Below, piece by piece: positions 48,501 to 64,000 of a stretch of DNA of 64,000 nt (within the stretch, counting starts at the first letter, position 1; each line of letters opens with the position of its first letter). The translations under genes were made by a program, and so were the position numbers. Below the pieces are notes generated by a model, which saw nothing but the letters and a program-made list of their open reading frames with translations, made no database searches and was not told the DNA's origin. The DNA comes from Elysia chlorotica (Eukaryota; Mollusca; Gastropoda; Plakobranchidae), in assembly GCA_003991915.1 (NCBI GenBank), contig RQTK01000896.1, forward strand, positions 124,105 to 188,104. Reading direction: 5' to 3'.

Positions 48501-51132
48501 CGAGAAGAATTGTTGTTCTTTTGAACCCTTGAGATACGTTTTTCTTTTTGTAATTAAAAATCAAACAGCTTTTTATGTTTGCGGTTTGCCCATTAAGATA
48601 GCTCTCCTCCCTCCCATCTCTTGTGACTGATTATAAAAATATTGAAAGTTCAGATTTATAGTATAAAGAACTCATGTTATTGCCATTTTGTTCTTAAAGT
48701 GAAAACATGGATGTAATTTACACACTGCTATAGACCTGCTCTCCTTTAAAGCTGCAAACGTTTACATATTGGGTTCATTTCAAGTTTTAGCTTTCTTCAA
48801 GTGCACTTTGTGTTAAAGTATTCTATCTTTGATATAATAAGTTGTTTAAAAAAAAAATGGAATCCAAAGACGAACAAACAAATCTTTTGACGCTGAAAGA
48901 ACTTATTCCATTCCTGCTTGTTCAGCTTATCGAGCCCTGGGTGCAGATGTTGTGGACCAAGTCCGATGTTCAACTATTCCTCGCTTCATTCAAGGACACA
49001 GCGCAACAGTTGGATGTCTTTAGGTGAGCTACAGCTTTTTGCTTTTAATATTCCCTGCGAGAGAAGTTGTCTTTATCAGGATGTCTTTAGGTGAGCTACA
49101 GCTTTTTGCTTTTAATATTCCCTGCGAGAGAAGTTGTCTTTATCAGGATGTTTTTAGGTGAGCTACAGCTTTTTGCTTTTAATATTCCCTGCGAGAGAAG
49201 TTGTCTTTGATCACATGCTTCTCACAGCGACAAACTACCAAACTTTTCGTTTACCTGTCGGGAACTTGGGGTAACTGGAAGTGAGATATCTTGATATCTG
49301 GTGTTTTAATTGGTGCAGGATTGCTTGATCTTTGTAATGAATAGCGGGAAAAGATGCCACCTGCTCCAACTCTTGAATTAGTTCTTTTCTGTTATTATTT
49401 TTTCGTCCGTCTTTCAGTAATTTTATCATTTAATAAGCACATCCTAATTTTCTTTCCTCCAACTTTTCAGTTAGCTTTCTTCTTCATAAAAATACACAGC
49501 CTTATTACAGTCTTTATATGTGAGATTCATGGCAAAAAGATATTAAAACTTCTGTTTCTTTTTTTTTTTTTTTTAGAAGAGGCACAAGTTTTGTGAGTTC
49601 TGTTCAGGTAGAATCTGATGTTTCCATGACAAAAGCCATTCTTTTACTTTCTTTTCTTATGCCCATTGTCCTTCTTTCTATCTTTGCAATAGTTGAATGC
49701 ATCTATTCTCCACTTTGCTCTTCGTGAAAAGCGATTCCAATATTACACCTTCCCATGAAATCTACGCAGTGACTCTGAAGAATGTGATGTTTTGGGGTGA
49801 TACTATTTGGAAAAGTGTGTCTGTTTAATTTCCATGTACTGTTTCACGGCCAGCTCGGCCTCATGTATGTTATCTTGTGTGACTGGAAACGTATGAGACA
49901 GGGCTTATCGACCTTCCTAAAGTCTTCGTCAAGTTTGTTGTATATTTTAATTGGATTTTATTTTAAATGCTTGTTCTGTTGTTTGATCTTGCTGTATTTT
50001 TTTTGCGACAATGTAGATTATTTCTTTATTTAATTCTTTCTTTCCAACAAGATAACGATAGCAACAGTTGACTTTGAAATTGCCATCATGATAGGCTAGT
50101 TTGACTATGGTGTGTCTGTCTAATACTGACTGTAAAGCTTTTGCAACTGGTCCTCTGTTTTTTTTATGTGCTTCTTTATATTTTCCAACTTTTTTTTTTA
50201 CCAAATTGAGATATTTTTCAACCTTTTTTTTTTCATTGGGTCCCTGCACCACAGAAAAAGATGCAAGTTTTTATATACTGATTCTCTTCATAGCTTCTTC
50301 CCAACGTTGTCCATACTATTAATTTTGTGTTTATTTGACAATATAATTATATAATTCCTTCACCACAGTAATAAAAAGACAATCATACATTTATACAAAC
50401 CCTACAGTAGACGCCAGTTAGTAAATTTTTTGAATGTGTTCAACTAATTTCTTTATCAAAATAGAAAATAGAGGCCCGGGTTTAAAAAAAAAATGCTTTA
50501 AGGACGTTATCAGTCTTCAGATAGCTTCAAAGTGACATAAGTTTTTAATTTGTTGGATATAAATAAAACTTTTTGTTACCGCATATTGTTTAGAAATTCC
50601 CTAGTATAAAGAGGAAAAATGAAAAAAGATTGATGTCGTCATTACTTAGCTGTAGGCAATTAAAAAAAAACAATTTTTTCCTTTCTATGACAAGCTAAAA
50701 CGCGTTCACGATTAATATTTCCCCCTAATCCATACGAAAAATTTCAATGCGCATGAGAAAAATACTTACGAAACTCTCTGCCATGTTACACTAGACAAGC
50801 ACATTTTTTCATAAAGAAAATGGATGCTCTTTCTACACCTCCAAAGGGCTGTTTGTGCTTCTGGGAAACTCCATATCTTGTGGTAAGCACAACGTTAAAT
50901 CACCATCTGGCAGCCTTATTAGTCGTTATCAGAGTCAGATGGGGGTGCGCATGGCTTCCAGAGGCAGATAAAAGAAAAACGTAAAGATCCAGAAATCGGG
51001 GTATATTCATCGCTGTGTTCTCTTGAATTTATAGACTAATATATTGGTACAGCCCTCTCCTTCCACAAACACACTTTCATCATTATCATCATCATGATCA
51101 TCATTATTATCATCATGGCCATCATCATCATT

Positions 51133-51226
<94 letters not shown>

Positions 51227-51386
51227 CTGCCATCCATTTCTAGCGATATGAAACATAGATTATACAAATGTAATAATAATATTGTTTTAATTACAATGTT
51301 GCAGATCTTCACCCAAACTAGTGAAAGTGTGGGAGCGCTACATGCAGACATTTTGCCCTTGTGTGCTGCAGATGTACCCAAGATGA
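42571..51386 (+). CDS. FIBP: FGF1 intracellular-binding protein homologue
   Basis: Ten exons: 42571-42652, 42997-43195, 43948-44074, 44889-44989, 45598-45731, 46485-46593, 47106-47175, 47631-47717, 48926-49023, 51305-51386 (1089 nt, 362 aa; the human forms are 357 and 364). All borders are GT-AG and in phase. Recognisable segments: [154 protein letters not shown] and the end [18 protein letters not shown]. Known: FIBP binds internalised acidic FGF; its biochemical activity is unclear. An in-frame ATG at 42553 would add six residues, and the downstream start fits the family better. Intron 9 carries a 1-kb dispersed repeat and a CAT tract. Confidence 0.96.
44171..44485 (+). mobile_element. tRNA-derived SINE, copy 2
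   Basis: In FIBP intron 3, same strand as the gene. The A-box-like region is CTGGCTCAAGTGGTAGAGCA, the B box is degenerate (GGTTGGAATCC), and it continues with the family landmarks TGGTTGGGTCGATGTCAGTA and TACTGTGACCGG, then 'tgtcagtcttggggcc'. It ends in repeated CAACTCAA. Confidence 0.75.
46284..46440 (-). pseudogene. LINE 3'-end relic with (GAT) tail
   Basis: The minus strand reads [20 protein letters not shown] followed by a T residue, a stop and a short GAT tail (46270-46290). This is the usual 3' end of some non-LTR elements that end in a microsatellite. It lies antisense in FIBP intron 5. The same C-terminal motif occurs at 11625-11685. Confidence 0.55.
49012..49210 (+). repeat. 67-bp tandem triplication over the FIBP exon-9 donor
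   Basis: Three near-identical units start at 49012, 49079 and 49146. Each contains the last 12 bases of exon 9 (GGATGTCTTTAG) and the donor GTGAGC, then gctacagctttttgctttta. Unit 3 has one T for C change. Only the first donor preserves the frame; reading past it gives TTT AGG TGA, an immediate stop. Confidence 0.92.
49270..50405 (+). repeat. Dispersed ~1-kb repeat, copy 2
   Basis: Second copy of the repeat at 1015-2035, same orientation, within FIBP intron 9. Moderately diverged with indels. The hairpin arm upstream of GATAACGAT is missing here. Confidence 0.75.
50690..50895 (-). repeat. Inverted dispersed repeat, copy 1 (partner 55150-55390)
   Basis: On the minus strand this reads like 55150-55390: GATATGGAGTTTC(C/G)CAGAAG, AAACAGCCCTT(T/C)GGA(G/A)GTGT, a conserved ATGGC(A/G)G(A/C) then AGTTTC, and GTAAGTATT. 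By eye about 75-80% similar. Confidence 0.65.
51074..51227 (+). repeat. (CAT)n microsatellite
   Basis: About 50 CAT/ATC units ending 77 bp before the last FIBP exon. Confidence 0.95.
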
Positions 51387-51459
51387 CAGCTGTTCCTGTT
51401 CCAAACTTTTTAAGGATTGTTTACTAGTCAAGTCAAATGTTTCATGTTTTGAAATGAAC

Positions 51460-51465
51460 AATAAA
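51460..51465 (+). terminator. Poly(A) signal of FIBP
   Basis: AATAAA 73 nt after the FIBP stop codon, followed by a T-rich stretch. Confidence 0.7.
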
Positions 51466-53399
51466 GCTTTCATATTTATTTATAACTTCTTTTAAAAGAC
51501 AGAAACAAGTTGTGCATGAGGAACTGTGGCAAATATGGTGGCTTTCCATCTGATTATCATGCACCTGCCAACATTAAGCCTTATGGGCGGTCCTAGCCAT
51601 ATTATGGCAACTTGGAAACAGTATGGTCTATAACTTTCTGTTTTTTGCCACTGGTTCAGATGTGGCCCAACAAAAAAGACTTCATACAAACAAATGTAGC
51701 ACTATCGATATTATCTATCTGATTATACGGCACTTTCGTTTTCACTTATTCAATACAATGAGTATTACCATTAGTGTTATTGGTGGAATAGAATATTCAA
51801 TGCACTAGTTAAAATCACAATGAAAACAAAACTGAAAATACTGTGTCGTTATTGTTAAAACTAGTAACAAGAAATAGTCAGGTAGTAGGGGGTTCTAGTG
51901 TCGATTGTTTGAACCAAAATAAAGTGCAAGTATTATATCGTTCACATGAAACACTTACAGTTACACAAATACTTAAACAATGTTTCTTTTTAGAATCTAA
52001 TGGGGAATAAACTTTCAAGACACTCTTAAGGCTTTGGCATGTAGCACTGATAGGCATTCAATGATACACTCTTAATCTAATAGAAGATCATTTTATATAA
52101 CAATTATCTAGATCTAAATTTTGTACTCTAGATTAAAGTTCGGTCATTGAGGCATAAGTCCATATCTGTATAATTTAATTTACAAATCATAGATTTCTTA
52201 GGCTCTCTATGTTTAACTGTACAATTTATCTTTGGCTCTCCAGGACAAATACCTTAACAGGGTTTGTAAAAAGAAAGTTTCCTTTCTTATACATGTACGT
52301 CATTCAAGATTTTTTTTTTCTGCATTAAGTCGTTCTAAGTAATAAAAAAAACTGTTTCATGATTTGTGCACCCATGAACCTTATTTAATTTGCAATTTAC
52401 CCCTAGTTGTCTTTTATTTAATTAGTTTTACTAAATTCATTATCTACACTCCTCCAAACCTCTTTGGACTTCGAGACATAATCACCCCTAGATATAACCA
52501 TAAAGATAATACATTTCACATTTTTTCTTTATATCATTGTAAAAAGCAGTGGTATTTTGTCAAGGAGACAACATATTTAATTTTATTTAAGTTTTAAGGA
52601 GTCTCACACCGCTTGTGCGTGTTTCCTGCATTTTATAACTACAAAGTTCCAAAAATTACTCAAAGTGGCAGTTGATATTACTCTGAGACTAAATTTAGGT
52701 TGGCAGGTATTGTCATGTTACTGTTACATGCATGGAAAATTTTAACATTTTGGTACAATCAAAAAAGAAAATTTGAGTTGTTTTATCACTCCCTCATTTC
52801 ATTCACAATTGATGTAGTAGAGTTGAAATTAAAATAGAACAACTTTCTAGTTTTTCTAGTTTGTGTGGTGACTTCAGAATTTAAAGAAAAAGGTTTTATA
52901 AACTTTAAACCAGCTGAATTCATGGTGAAAAATTATTTAAAGGTAAATGTTGACAAGAAAAGTTTTCATCAGATTTGATTTTGATATCTAGTAGAAATGC
53001 ATGAAAATTAATAGCTTCAAAAGTTCTTGTGTAAGAGATAATCTTTGATCAGGATCAAATTCCGAGACAACTATTTTTCTAATAGCCAAGGATAGGGCAC
53101 CAGCTGAGGATCAATCATCAGGCTTTCTGCACACCAGTTCAGCACTTTGCCCACTGAACCTTAGTGCCTCTAATGGCATATGACTATAATAATAGAAAAT
53201 AACATATTGCATTTATTTTATATAGCGGACTTCCATGAACTATCATGCTCAATGGGCTTAACAATTTCCATTATCACAATTACAAAAGAAACAAAAATGT
53301 AATTTTGACTTAGTACAATATTACATTCAAAAGCCACAAGGAATCATTAGAGGTATTTACAACATTCACCGCTTTAATTTCAATCATGAAAACTTGAAA

Positions 53400-53690
53400 A
53401 AGTTAAAAAACTTTAGCATGTCTTGAAAATTTCCATGGACGGTGTATCACTTATGTTTTTTGAAAGGTTGTTCCATACTTTGGGACAGAGATAGTAAAAA
53501 GATCGCTGACATGTTGATTTATAATTTCTATTTGGTACAACAAGGATGTTTTTATTAGCGGGAGATATAAGCTGCCTAGCAGGTACATACATCTGTAGAC
53601 AATCTTCAAACAAATTACATTAAAATTGCTGAATATTTTTGTTTTTACAACTAGAACCATGCAAGATTTCATTAAAATCTTGTTTTGTCA
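53400..53690 (-). pseudogene. Non-LTR retrotransposon C-terminal relic
   Basis: The minus strand reads LQMYVPARQLISPANKNILV, then a CQRSFYYLCPKVWNNLSKNI block and TPSMEIFKTCLK. The pattern (R)SF-x(3)-P-x-(V/L)WN-x-L-x(n)-FK-x-x-LK is the common tail of jockey/CR1-like RT polyproteins. No upstream RT motifs nearby. Confidence 0.6.
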
Positions 53691-53837
53691 ACATAAACAA
53701 AAATTAATATAAAACAAGGTTAAAGGTGTCATTTTGCCTGCACCATGAATGTAGCGTTTGGTGCTTGGCCTTCATTTCGCGTGGTCTCCCCGTATAAAAC
53801 AGTGTCCATGTAGGTTTTTTGGTCAAGGGGGAAGGGG

Positions 53838-54100
53838 GCGAGCTGGCGCAAGTGGTAGAGCGTTTTTCTCCCAATCGGAAGATGCGTGGTTCGAAATACA
53901 CGATCAGTAAAAAATTATTTGTTGGGTTGGTGTCATTAAAATATGATTGGCAAAGACAGGATTTGTAGTATCCCCGCATCGTCTCTGTGTGGCAGAAACA
54001 AAAGTGTCAGACGTTAGTCTTCGGACCCGATCACAATGAAGCCTAAGTAGTGCTGGCGTTGGACGCTAAGCTGCAAATAACACGTTGGTTGAATGGTTCT
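53838..54100 (+). mobile_element. tRNA-derived SINE, copy 3
   Basis: Best-preserved head: GAGCTGGCGCAAGTGGTAGA then GCG, B box GGTTCGAAAT. It is followed by the family landmarks TTGGGTTGGTGTCATTAAAA, CGTCTCTGTGTGGCAG, GTCAGACGTTAGTCTTCGG and GTGCTGGCGTTGGACG. Confidence 0.8.
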
Positions 54101-55149
54101 TTAAAGTCCAATGACAGTAACTAGGCCAATAAGTCTGACAAGTGAACGTACTGCCCCGCAGACAGTGCGGGGGTGCTAGTCTTCTGTCACGCCCGTCATA
54201 TTACACTGACGCTGATCGAACCAGCAGAAGACGAACTCCGACAAATAAACCTGCTCGATCGTAACTAACATCAAACTGGGAACGACCGAATAGCAGCCCA
54301 GCGCTCAATCAATTAGGTCAACTCTCCACCCACCCTCCCCCTTTCCACCTGGTCTAGGTACCGACTTCCGACTGTACATATTTTCTGGAGCTAAGCCTAG
54401 TAGATTTTTGGAACGAACTCATTTTTCTTTGTTCTCCCAATGGGATCAATTTTCTTTTGTGATTAAGCAAGCATGCATGATGGTGTATCAAAAGCGTTGT
54501 ATGATACTAGGACGCTCGGTTTCACTTGCATATTTTTTAATGAGACATTGATCGCGTTCTTCATCAACATTCTGACGTATAGTCGATGTCCGCAAACTTG
54601 CCATTCTCAGGTAACAGTAAAATTTCAATTAATTTCAAGCAATTACTGCTTTGATCGGATCAAGAATTACTTTAATACTGAATGTTCGCTACCTTGTTAG
54701 CACTACCGCACCATCACTCTACAGTAATAACCATTGCAGTAAGGTCATAATATTGAATATAGTGCTGAAAAGACCGAAACACACGAAGAGGACAGGGGGA
54801 AAATGACGGTAGTTACGGATTATATGTTTTAAGGAAATTCAATTTTAAAGTTTGAAAGTCTATACATGTATTTCAGTCACAGAATGCTGTTTTAAAATAC
54901 ATTTATATTATAGGACTAAGGTCGCTTTAGCCAAAATTAGTTACACAGAAACGATCTTTAGCAAGGGAGTAATCGGGCAATGGGAGTAACTTGAATCATT
55001 TTTGTGTGATTACCATGGTTCTTCCCCTGTACTCTTCACATGCAGAGGAGATTGTTGCTGAAGAGTATACAGACTTAGAGCAGGGGGCAGCTCAATGGAA
55101 CAGACTTTTGAACTCAGCATAGTGTGAGAAAAGTAACTATGACACAAAA

Positions 55150-55390
55150 CAAAATCACAGGATATGGAGTTTCGCAGAAGGTCAAACAGCCCTTCGGAAG
55201 TGTGAAAATTCTCGAAAAAAAAAAAAAATGATCGTGTCCACTTCAATATGGCGGCAAGTTTCTAGAAACGTAAGTATTGTAATTTGATGGAACAGGAATA
55301 AGGTACCCGGTAGTCATTTTTCTGCGCGTCGAACTGGATTGGGGAAAATGTCAATCGTTAACCCTTTTTAAGTTGTTGTCATGTAAAGGG
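55150..55390 (+). repeat. Inverted dispersed repeat, copy 2
   Basis: Matches the complement of 50690-50895. It contains CAATATGGCGGCAAGTTTC followed by GTAAGTATT, so it resembles a first exon with a donor, though the frame has an early stop here. Confidence 0.65.
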
Positions 55391-55489
55391 AAAGATTGTT
55401 TTGCCTTGAACGTGCCCATTTTTATTGTACTGCGAAACTTTATACATCCTCTGAACAAGGTTATCATATCATCGTTAGTTTTAAAATCA

Positions 55490-55830
55490 TTTTTAATAGG
55501 ATCTGGTGTGCAGCTTTATGGGCAGCAATGAGGACATACATCAACGACGACCCGATCAGCGTCATACACACACAATGTGACAAAGCCGCCAGTGCAGTCT
55601 ACCTCAATGGCAGCATGAGGGACAGGTTAGGTACAGCGGTCGAGGTGAGGCAAGGCTGTTTTCTCCCTCCCAATCTCCTCAACATCTCCTTAGAAAGAAT
55701 CATAACAGACACACTGGAAGACCACAATGGGACAGTCACTTGATCTATTAGGACGCAGGACATTACAAACTTGCGTTTTGCCAATGGCATGATCCACGGA
55801 AGTTGAGGAAAGAACAAGAGGTTACTTAAT
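55490..55830 (+). pseudogene. LINE reverse-transcriptase fragment
   Basis: Reads NRIWCAALWAAMRTYI, CDKAASAVYLNGSMRDRLG, then VEVRQGCFLPPNLLNISLER, which is the conserved VRQGC(L)LSPxLFNI(F)LE block of non-LTR reverse transcriptases. After a stop at 55741 comes TNLRFANGM, where the catalytic FADD-type motif is changed to FANG, so it is inactive as it stands. Flanking RT motifs are absent. A 5'- and 3'-truncated copy. Confidence 0.8.
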
Positions 55831-57092
55831 CAGCCCGTCAATTCCTAATTTGTCTAGAAATATCGCCTAGTCCTAAAATGTAACACGTTATAATGCTTTC
55901 TATGTGTGTCTTGTAGAAAAGAGACATACATTTATCTTGGATCTTACTTTGGGATTTCTCAAAGAACTGTCTCCTATTGAATTTTGAATGTACATGTATA
56001 TAGATATGGCGAGAGTTTTCGTGCCAATTTAAGTTTTCATCCATGATCCGATATATTTTTTTAGAACTACTGACTTGCTCCACGAATTCTCCCGTAATTG
56101 GCAAAGTCGCAATATATTTTTTTCTGCAGACAATAATCAGTTTTTTTTCTTACAAACACAATGTACTTACTTATTATTTATCTGGGTGTGGTGACCTCCA
56201 CACCAGGACACAAAATCCTAGGCACTTTGTACAGTGTTATTGTGGATGTGTCCCTAAATGGTCGAGTCATCTACAAATTTATGAAATTTCACAAAGCGAC
56301 TGTCGATGCAACAGTAATTTCTAGAAACAGTGAATAATACAGGTGAAAGAACGCCCATCGAGGCGTGCCAACATTCGTGTGTAAAACAAAAGATGTGTTG
56401 TCTTTAAGCTTAACGCATTGAGTCCTATCAAGTATTGAATAACGAAGAGATGTCTATAAACATACAAAAAACAACTACTAGCATTAAAATACAATGCAAA
56501 CTCGGCGCGAAAAGATTGAATGGATTTTCCCTCAAACGTCAAAGTTGCCACGCTATTCTTTAATTTGGATCTACCGAAACGAAAAAGAAAAACAACTCCC
56601 TTTTTTCATTATTTCCATCAGTTGCTCCACTTATAAGATGGAGCACAATTTCAAATTTAAATCTACACATAGGCCCTAGATCTAAACTAATTTCAAGTTT
56701 GAGGTCATCGTGTATTTTCAAGCGGAGTCGAAGATTATCTAATTTTTAAAAACTTTGAGCTGTTCTGAAAGGACTGATAACTTAGCTTGAACCTCCGCAC
56801 ATTTAAGATACTGATACAGGAAGCAAATAGAAATAAATTGTAAACAAATAAATACAATTCATATTATGTAGATCTAGAAACTTTTCTCTACCGTAATTCA
56901 GTTGTTATGAAAAGAAAATTCATAAAAAATCTATGTTGAACATCACTGATTAAGTATTGCAGCAGCTTGCAACGGAACTAAAACAGTGTCCGAAAGCTGA
57001 GCTGTATGCGCTTGCACTAGAATAGTAGAATATCGGGTGTCTGGTTGTCAAGTTCCTCTTGTCCCAATACACTGTACGAAAAACTAAGAACC

Positions 57093-62683
<5,591 letters not shown>

Positions 62684-62734
62684 GCTCTCCCCTAGGCTAA
62701 CGTGTGGTAGGTTTCCAAGTGGGTTCTTTATAAA

Positions 62735-62740
62735 AATAAA
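62735..62740 (+). terminator. Poly(A) signal of the SAM gene
   Basis: AATAAA 51 nt after the stop codon. Confidence 0.6.
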
Positions 62741-63099
62741 TTGCAAGATAAATAGATATGACCATGAACCTTCGAGTGTTGAATCTGGATATGTTGAAAT
62801 TTACGAAAATTATTTGATAGAGGATATCACGAAACGCATAATATCATGTTCAGCTTAAACAAAATCAAACACGCGCACTAAAAATTTCGATATGCAATTT
62901 GAAGGAGGTGAGAATTTGATATAGCTTGGCTCATCGCATTATATAGATCACTAGATGACACTTTTGTCTTAATATATTAAGAAGATGGAGCAATAAATGT
63001 CACGCTTTATGCTGCCCAGCGAGTTCGTTTCACTGTCTACAAATATTGTGCGCTACTTTGAAAACATTCCGTAATACTATGTTCTTTAGATCTGGAAAA

Positions 63100-63235
63100 C
63101 TTTGGTATAGCCTTGGGCTCTCATTCGGGAGGCACTCGGTTCGAATACACGATCGGGCAAATTTTTGTTGGATTTCCTTTCTTATTGGTTGGGTCGTATC
63201 AATATACTATGCTTGACTGAGACAAGGGTTCTGTT
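63100..63235 (+). mobile_element. tRNA-derived SINE, copy 4 (5'-degraded, truncated)
   Basis: Retains the B box GGTTCGAATAC, ACGATCGGGCAAATTTTTGT, ATTGGTTGGGTCGTATCAAT and ATACTATGCTTGACTGAGAC as in the other copies. The A box is degraded and the 3' half is missing. Confidence 0.6.
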
Positions 63236-63539
63236 TATAAATTATAAAATTTATTTACAAACATACTACACAACACAACAATGACAAAAAAAAAGTTACT
63301 ATTGGAGACAAGAACTGGTCAAATGTTTGAAATAAAACTACACTAAGGAAGGATTAGGATTAGGACATTCAAAAAACAACATCACATCAGCAAATAAATA
63401 TCTAAAAAAAAAAAACCCAATAACAACAACCCTTCAACAATATAACAAAAGATTTACTCTTCAAGATCATACAAAATGTTGCGCACAATTCACGAAATAT
63501 AAAAGCCACAATTATCTTCAATCGAGGCAGCGAATAAAT

Positions 63540-64000
63540 TTATGATAGTGATGGTGTGAGTTTTGACGTGTAGGATGACAAGTGTGAGTGTTGACGTTTA
63601 GAATGATACGAGCTAGAGTGATGGTGTCAGTTTTGATAATCAGGATGATACGAGTTAGAGTGATGGTCTGAGTGTTGATGTTAAAATGATACGAGCTAGA
63701 GTAATGGTGTGAGTGTTGATGTTTAGGATGGTAATAGTGATGGTCTGAGTGTTGATGTTAAAAATGATACGAGCTAGAGTAATGGTGTCAGTTTTGATAA
63801 TCAGGATGATACGAGTTAAAGTGATGATCTGAGTGTTGATGTTAAAAATGATACGAGCTAGAGTAATGGTGTGAGTGTTGATGTTTAGGATGGTAATAGT
63901 GATGGTCTGAGTGTTGATGTTTAGGATGGTAATAGTGATGGTCTGAGTGTTGATGTTTAGGATGGTAACAGTGATGGTGTAAGTGTTTGACGTTTAGAAT
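63540..64000 (+). repeat. Compound minisatellite running off the window
   Basis: Interleaved variants of gtgatggt(c/g)tgagtgttga and tgatacgag(c/t)tagagt. Higher-order units of about 30-90 bp recur at least eight times and reach the last base of the window. No coding frame. Confidence 0.85.

Larger units (their letters stand above)
51466..57092. other. Intergenic region FIBP / SAM gene
   Basis: No intact gene supported. It contains a LINE C-terminal relic on minus (53400-53690), a SINE (53838-54100), one copy of an inverted dispersed repeat (55150-55390) and a reverse-transcriptase fragment on plus (55490-55830). The remainder is AT-rich and featureless. Confidence 0.55.

Noticed and set aside
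51007..51381. Asp-rich frame on minus (CAT tract)
   Set aside because: Microsatellite artefact overlapping the FIBP intron 9 to exon 10 border on the opposite strand.

Overview
The window looks like nuclear DNA of a gastropod-like mollusc (inference). Genes are split by AT-rich introns with GT-AG borders. Trinucleotide and GA microsatellites are long and frequent, AGATCT-type palindromic hexamers recur, and tRNA-derived SINEs and LINE, Penelope-like and hAT relics are scattered throughout. There are no operons, and no rRNA, functional tRNA or CRISPR features are visible. Only a small fraction of the 64 kb is coding.

Five genes can be rebuilt exon by exon. (1) FCF1, + strand, 3803-7527, 7 exons, 199 aa: PIN-domain protein of the small-subunit processome. 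(2) A phytanoyl-CoA dioxygenase (PhyH) family 2-oxoglutarate/Fe(II) oxygenase, - strand, 18271-8440, 9 exons, about 371 aa, with one base missing at the exon 2/3 junction. It converges on FCF1. (3) Aftiphilin (AFTPH), - strand, 39383-26495, 6 coding exons, 958 aa: a clathrin/AP-1 trafficking adaptor. (4) FIBP (FGF1 intracellular-binding protein), + strand, 42571-51386, 10 exons, 362 aa, divergent from AFTPH. (5) A small SAM-domain gene, + strand, 57093-62683, 3 exons, 195 aa, interrupted by a 2.3-2.8 kb tandem duplication of its own exons. The genes belong to unrelated pathways and nothing suggests a functional cluster.

Layout: 1-3.8 kb intergenic, with one copy of a 1-kb dispersed repeat; 3.8-7.6 FCF1; 8.4-18.3 PhyH gene, with a complete but decayed hAT element (14556-17412) in intron 2, a SINE next to one splice donor and a duplicated pseudo-exon; 18.3-26.5 intergenic, with a Penelope-like relic; 26.5-39.4 AFTPH, with an inverted-repeat (foldback/MITE-like) element around an assembly gap in intron 1; 39.4-42.6 divergent intergenic; 42.6-51.5 FIBP; 51.5-57.1 intergenic, with LINE and SINE relics; 57.1-62.7 SAM gene; 62.7-64 kb SINE fragment and minisatellite.

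The most striking signal is repeated disturbance at exon-intron borders. Tandem duplications copy splice sites in AFTPH exon 4 (2x), FIBP exon 9 (3x), PhyH exon 6 and the SAM gene exons. Three mobile elements (hAT, SINE, foldback) lie within 5 to about 45 bp of a splice donor. I saw no previously undescribed enzymatic or defence system.
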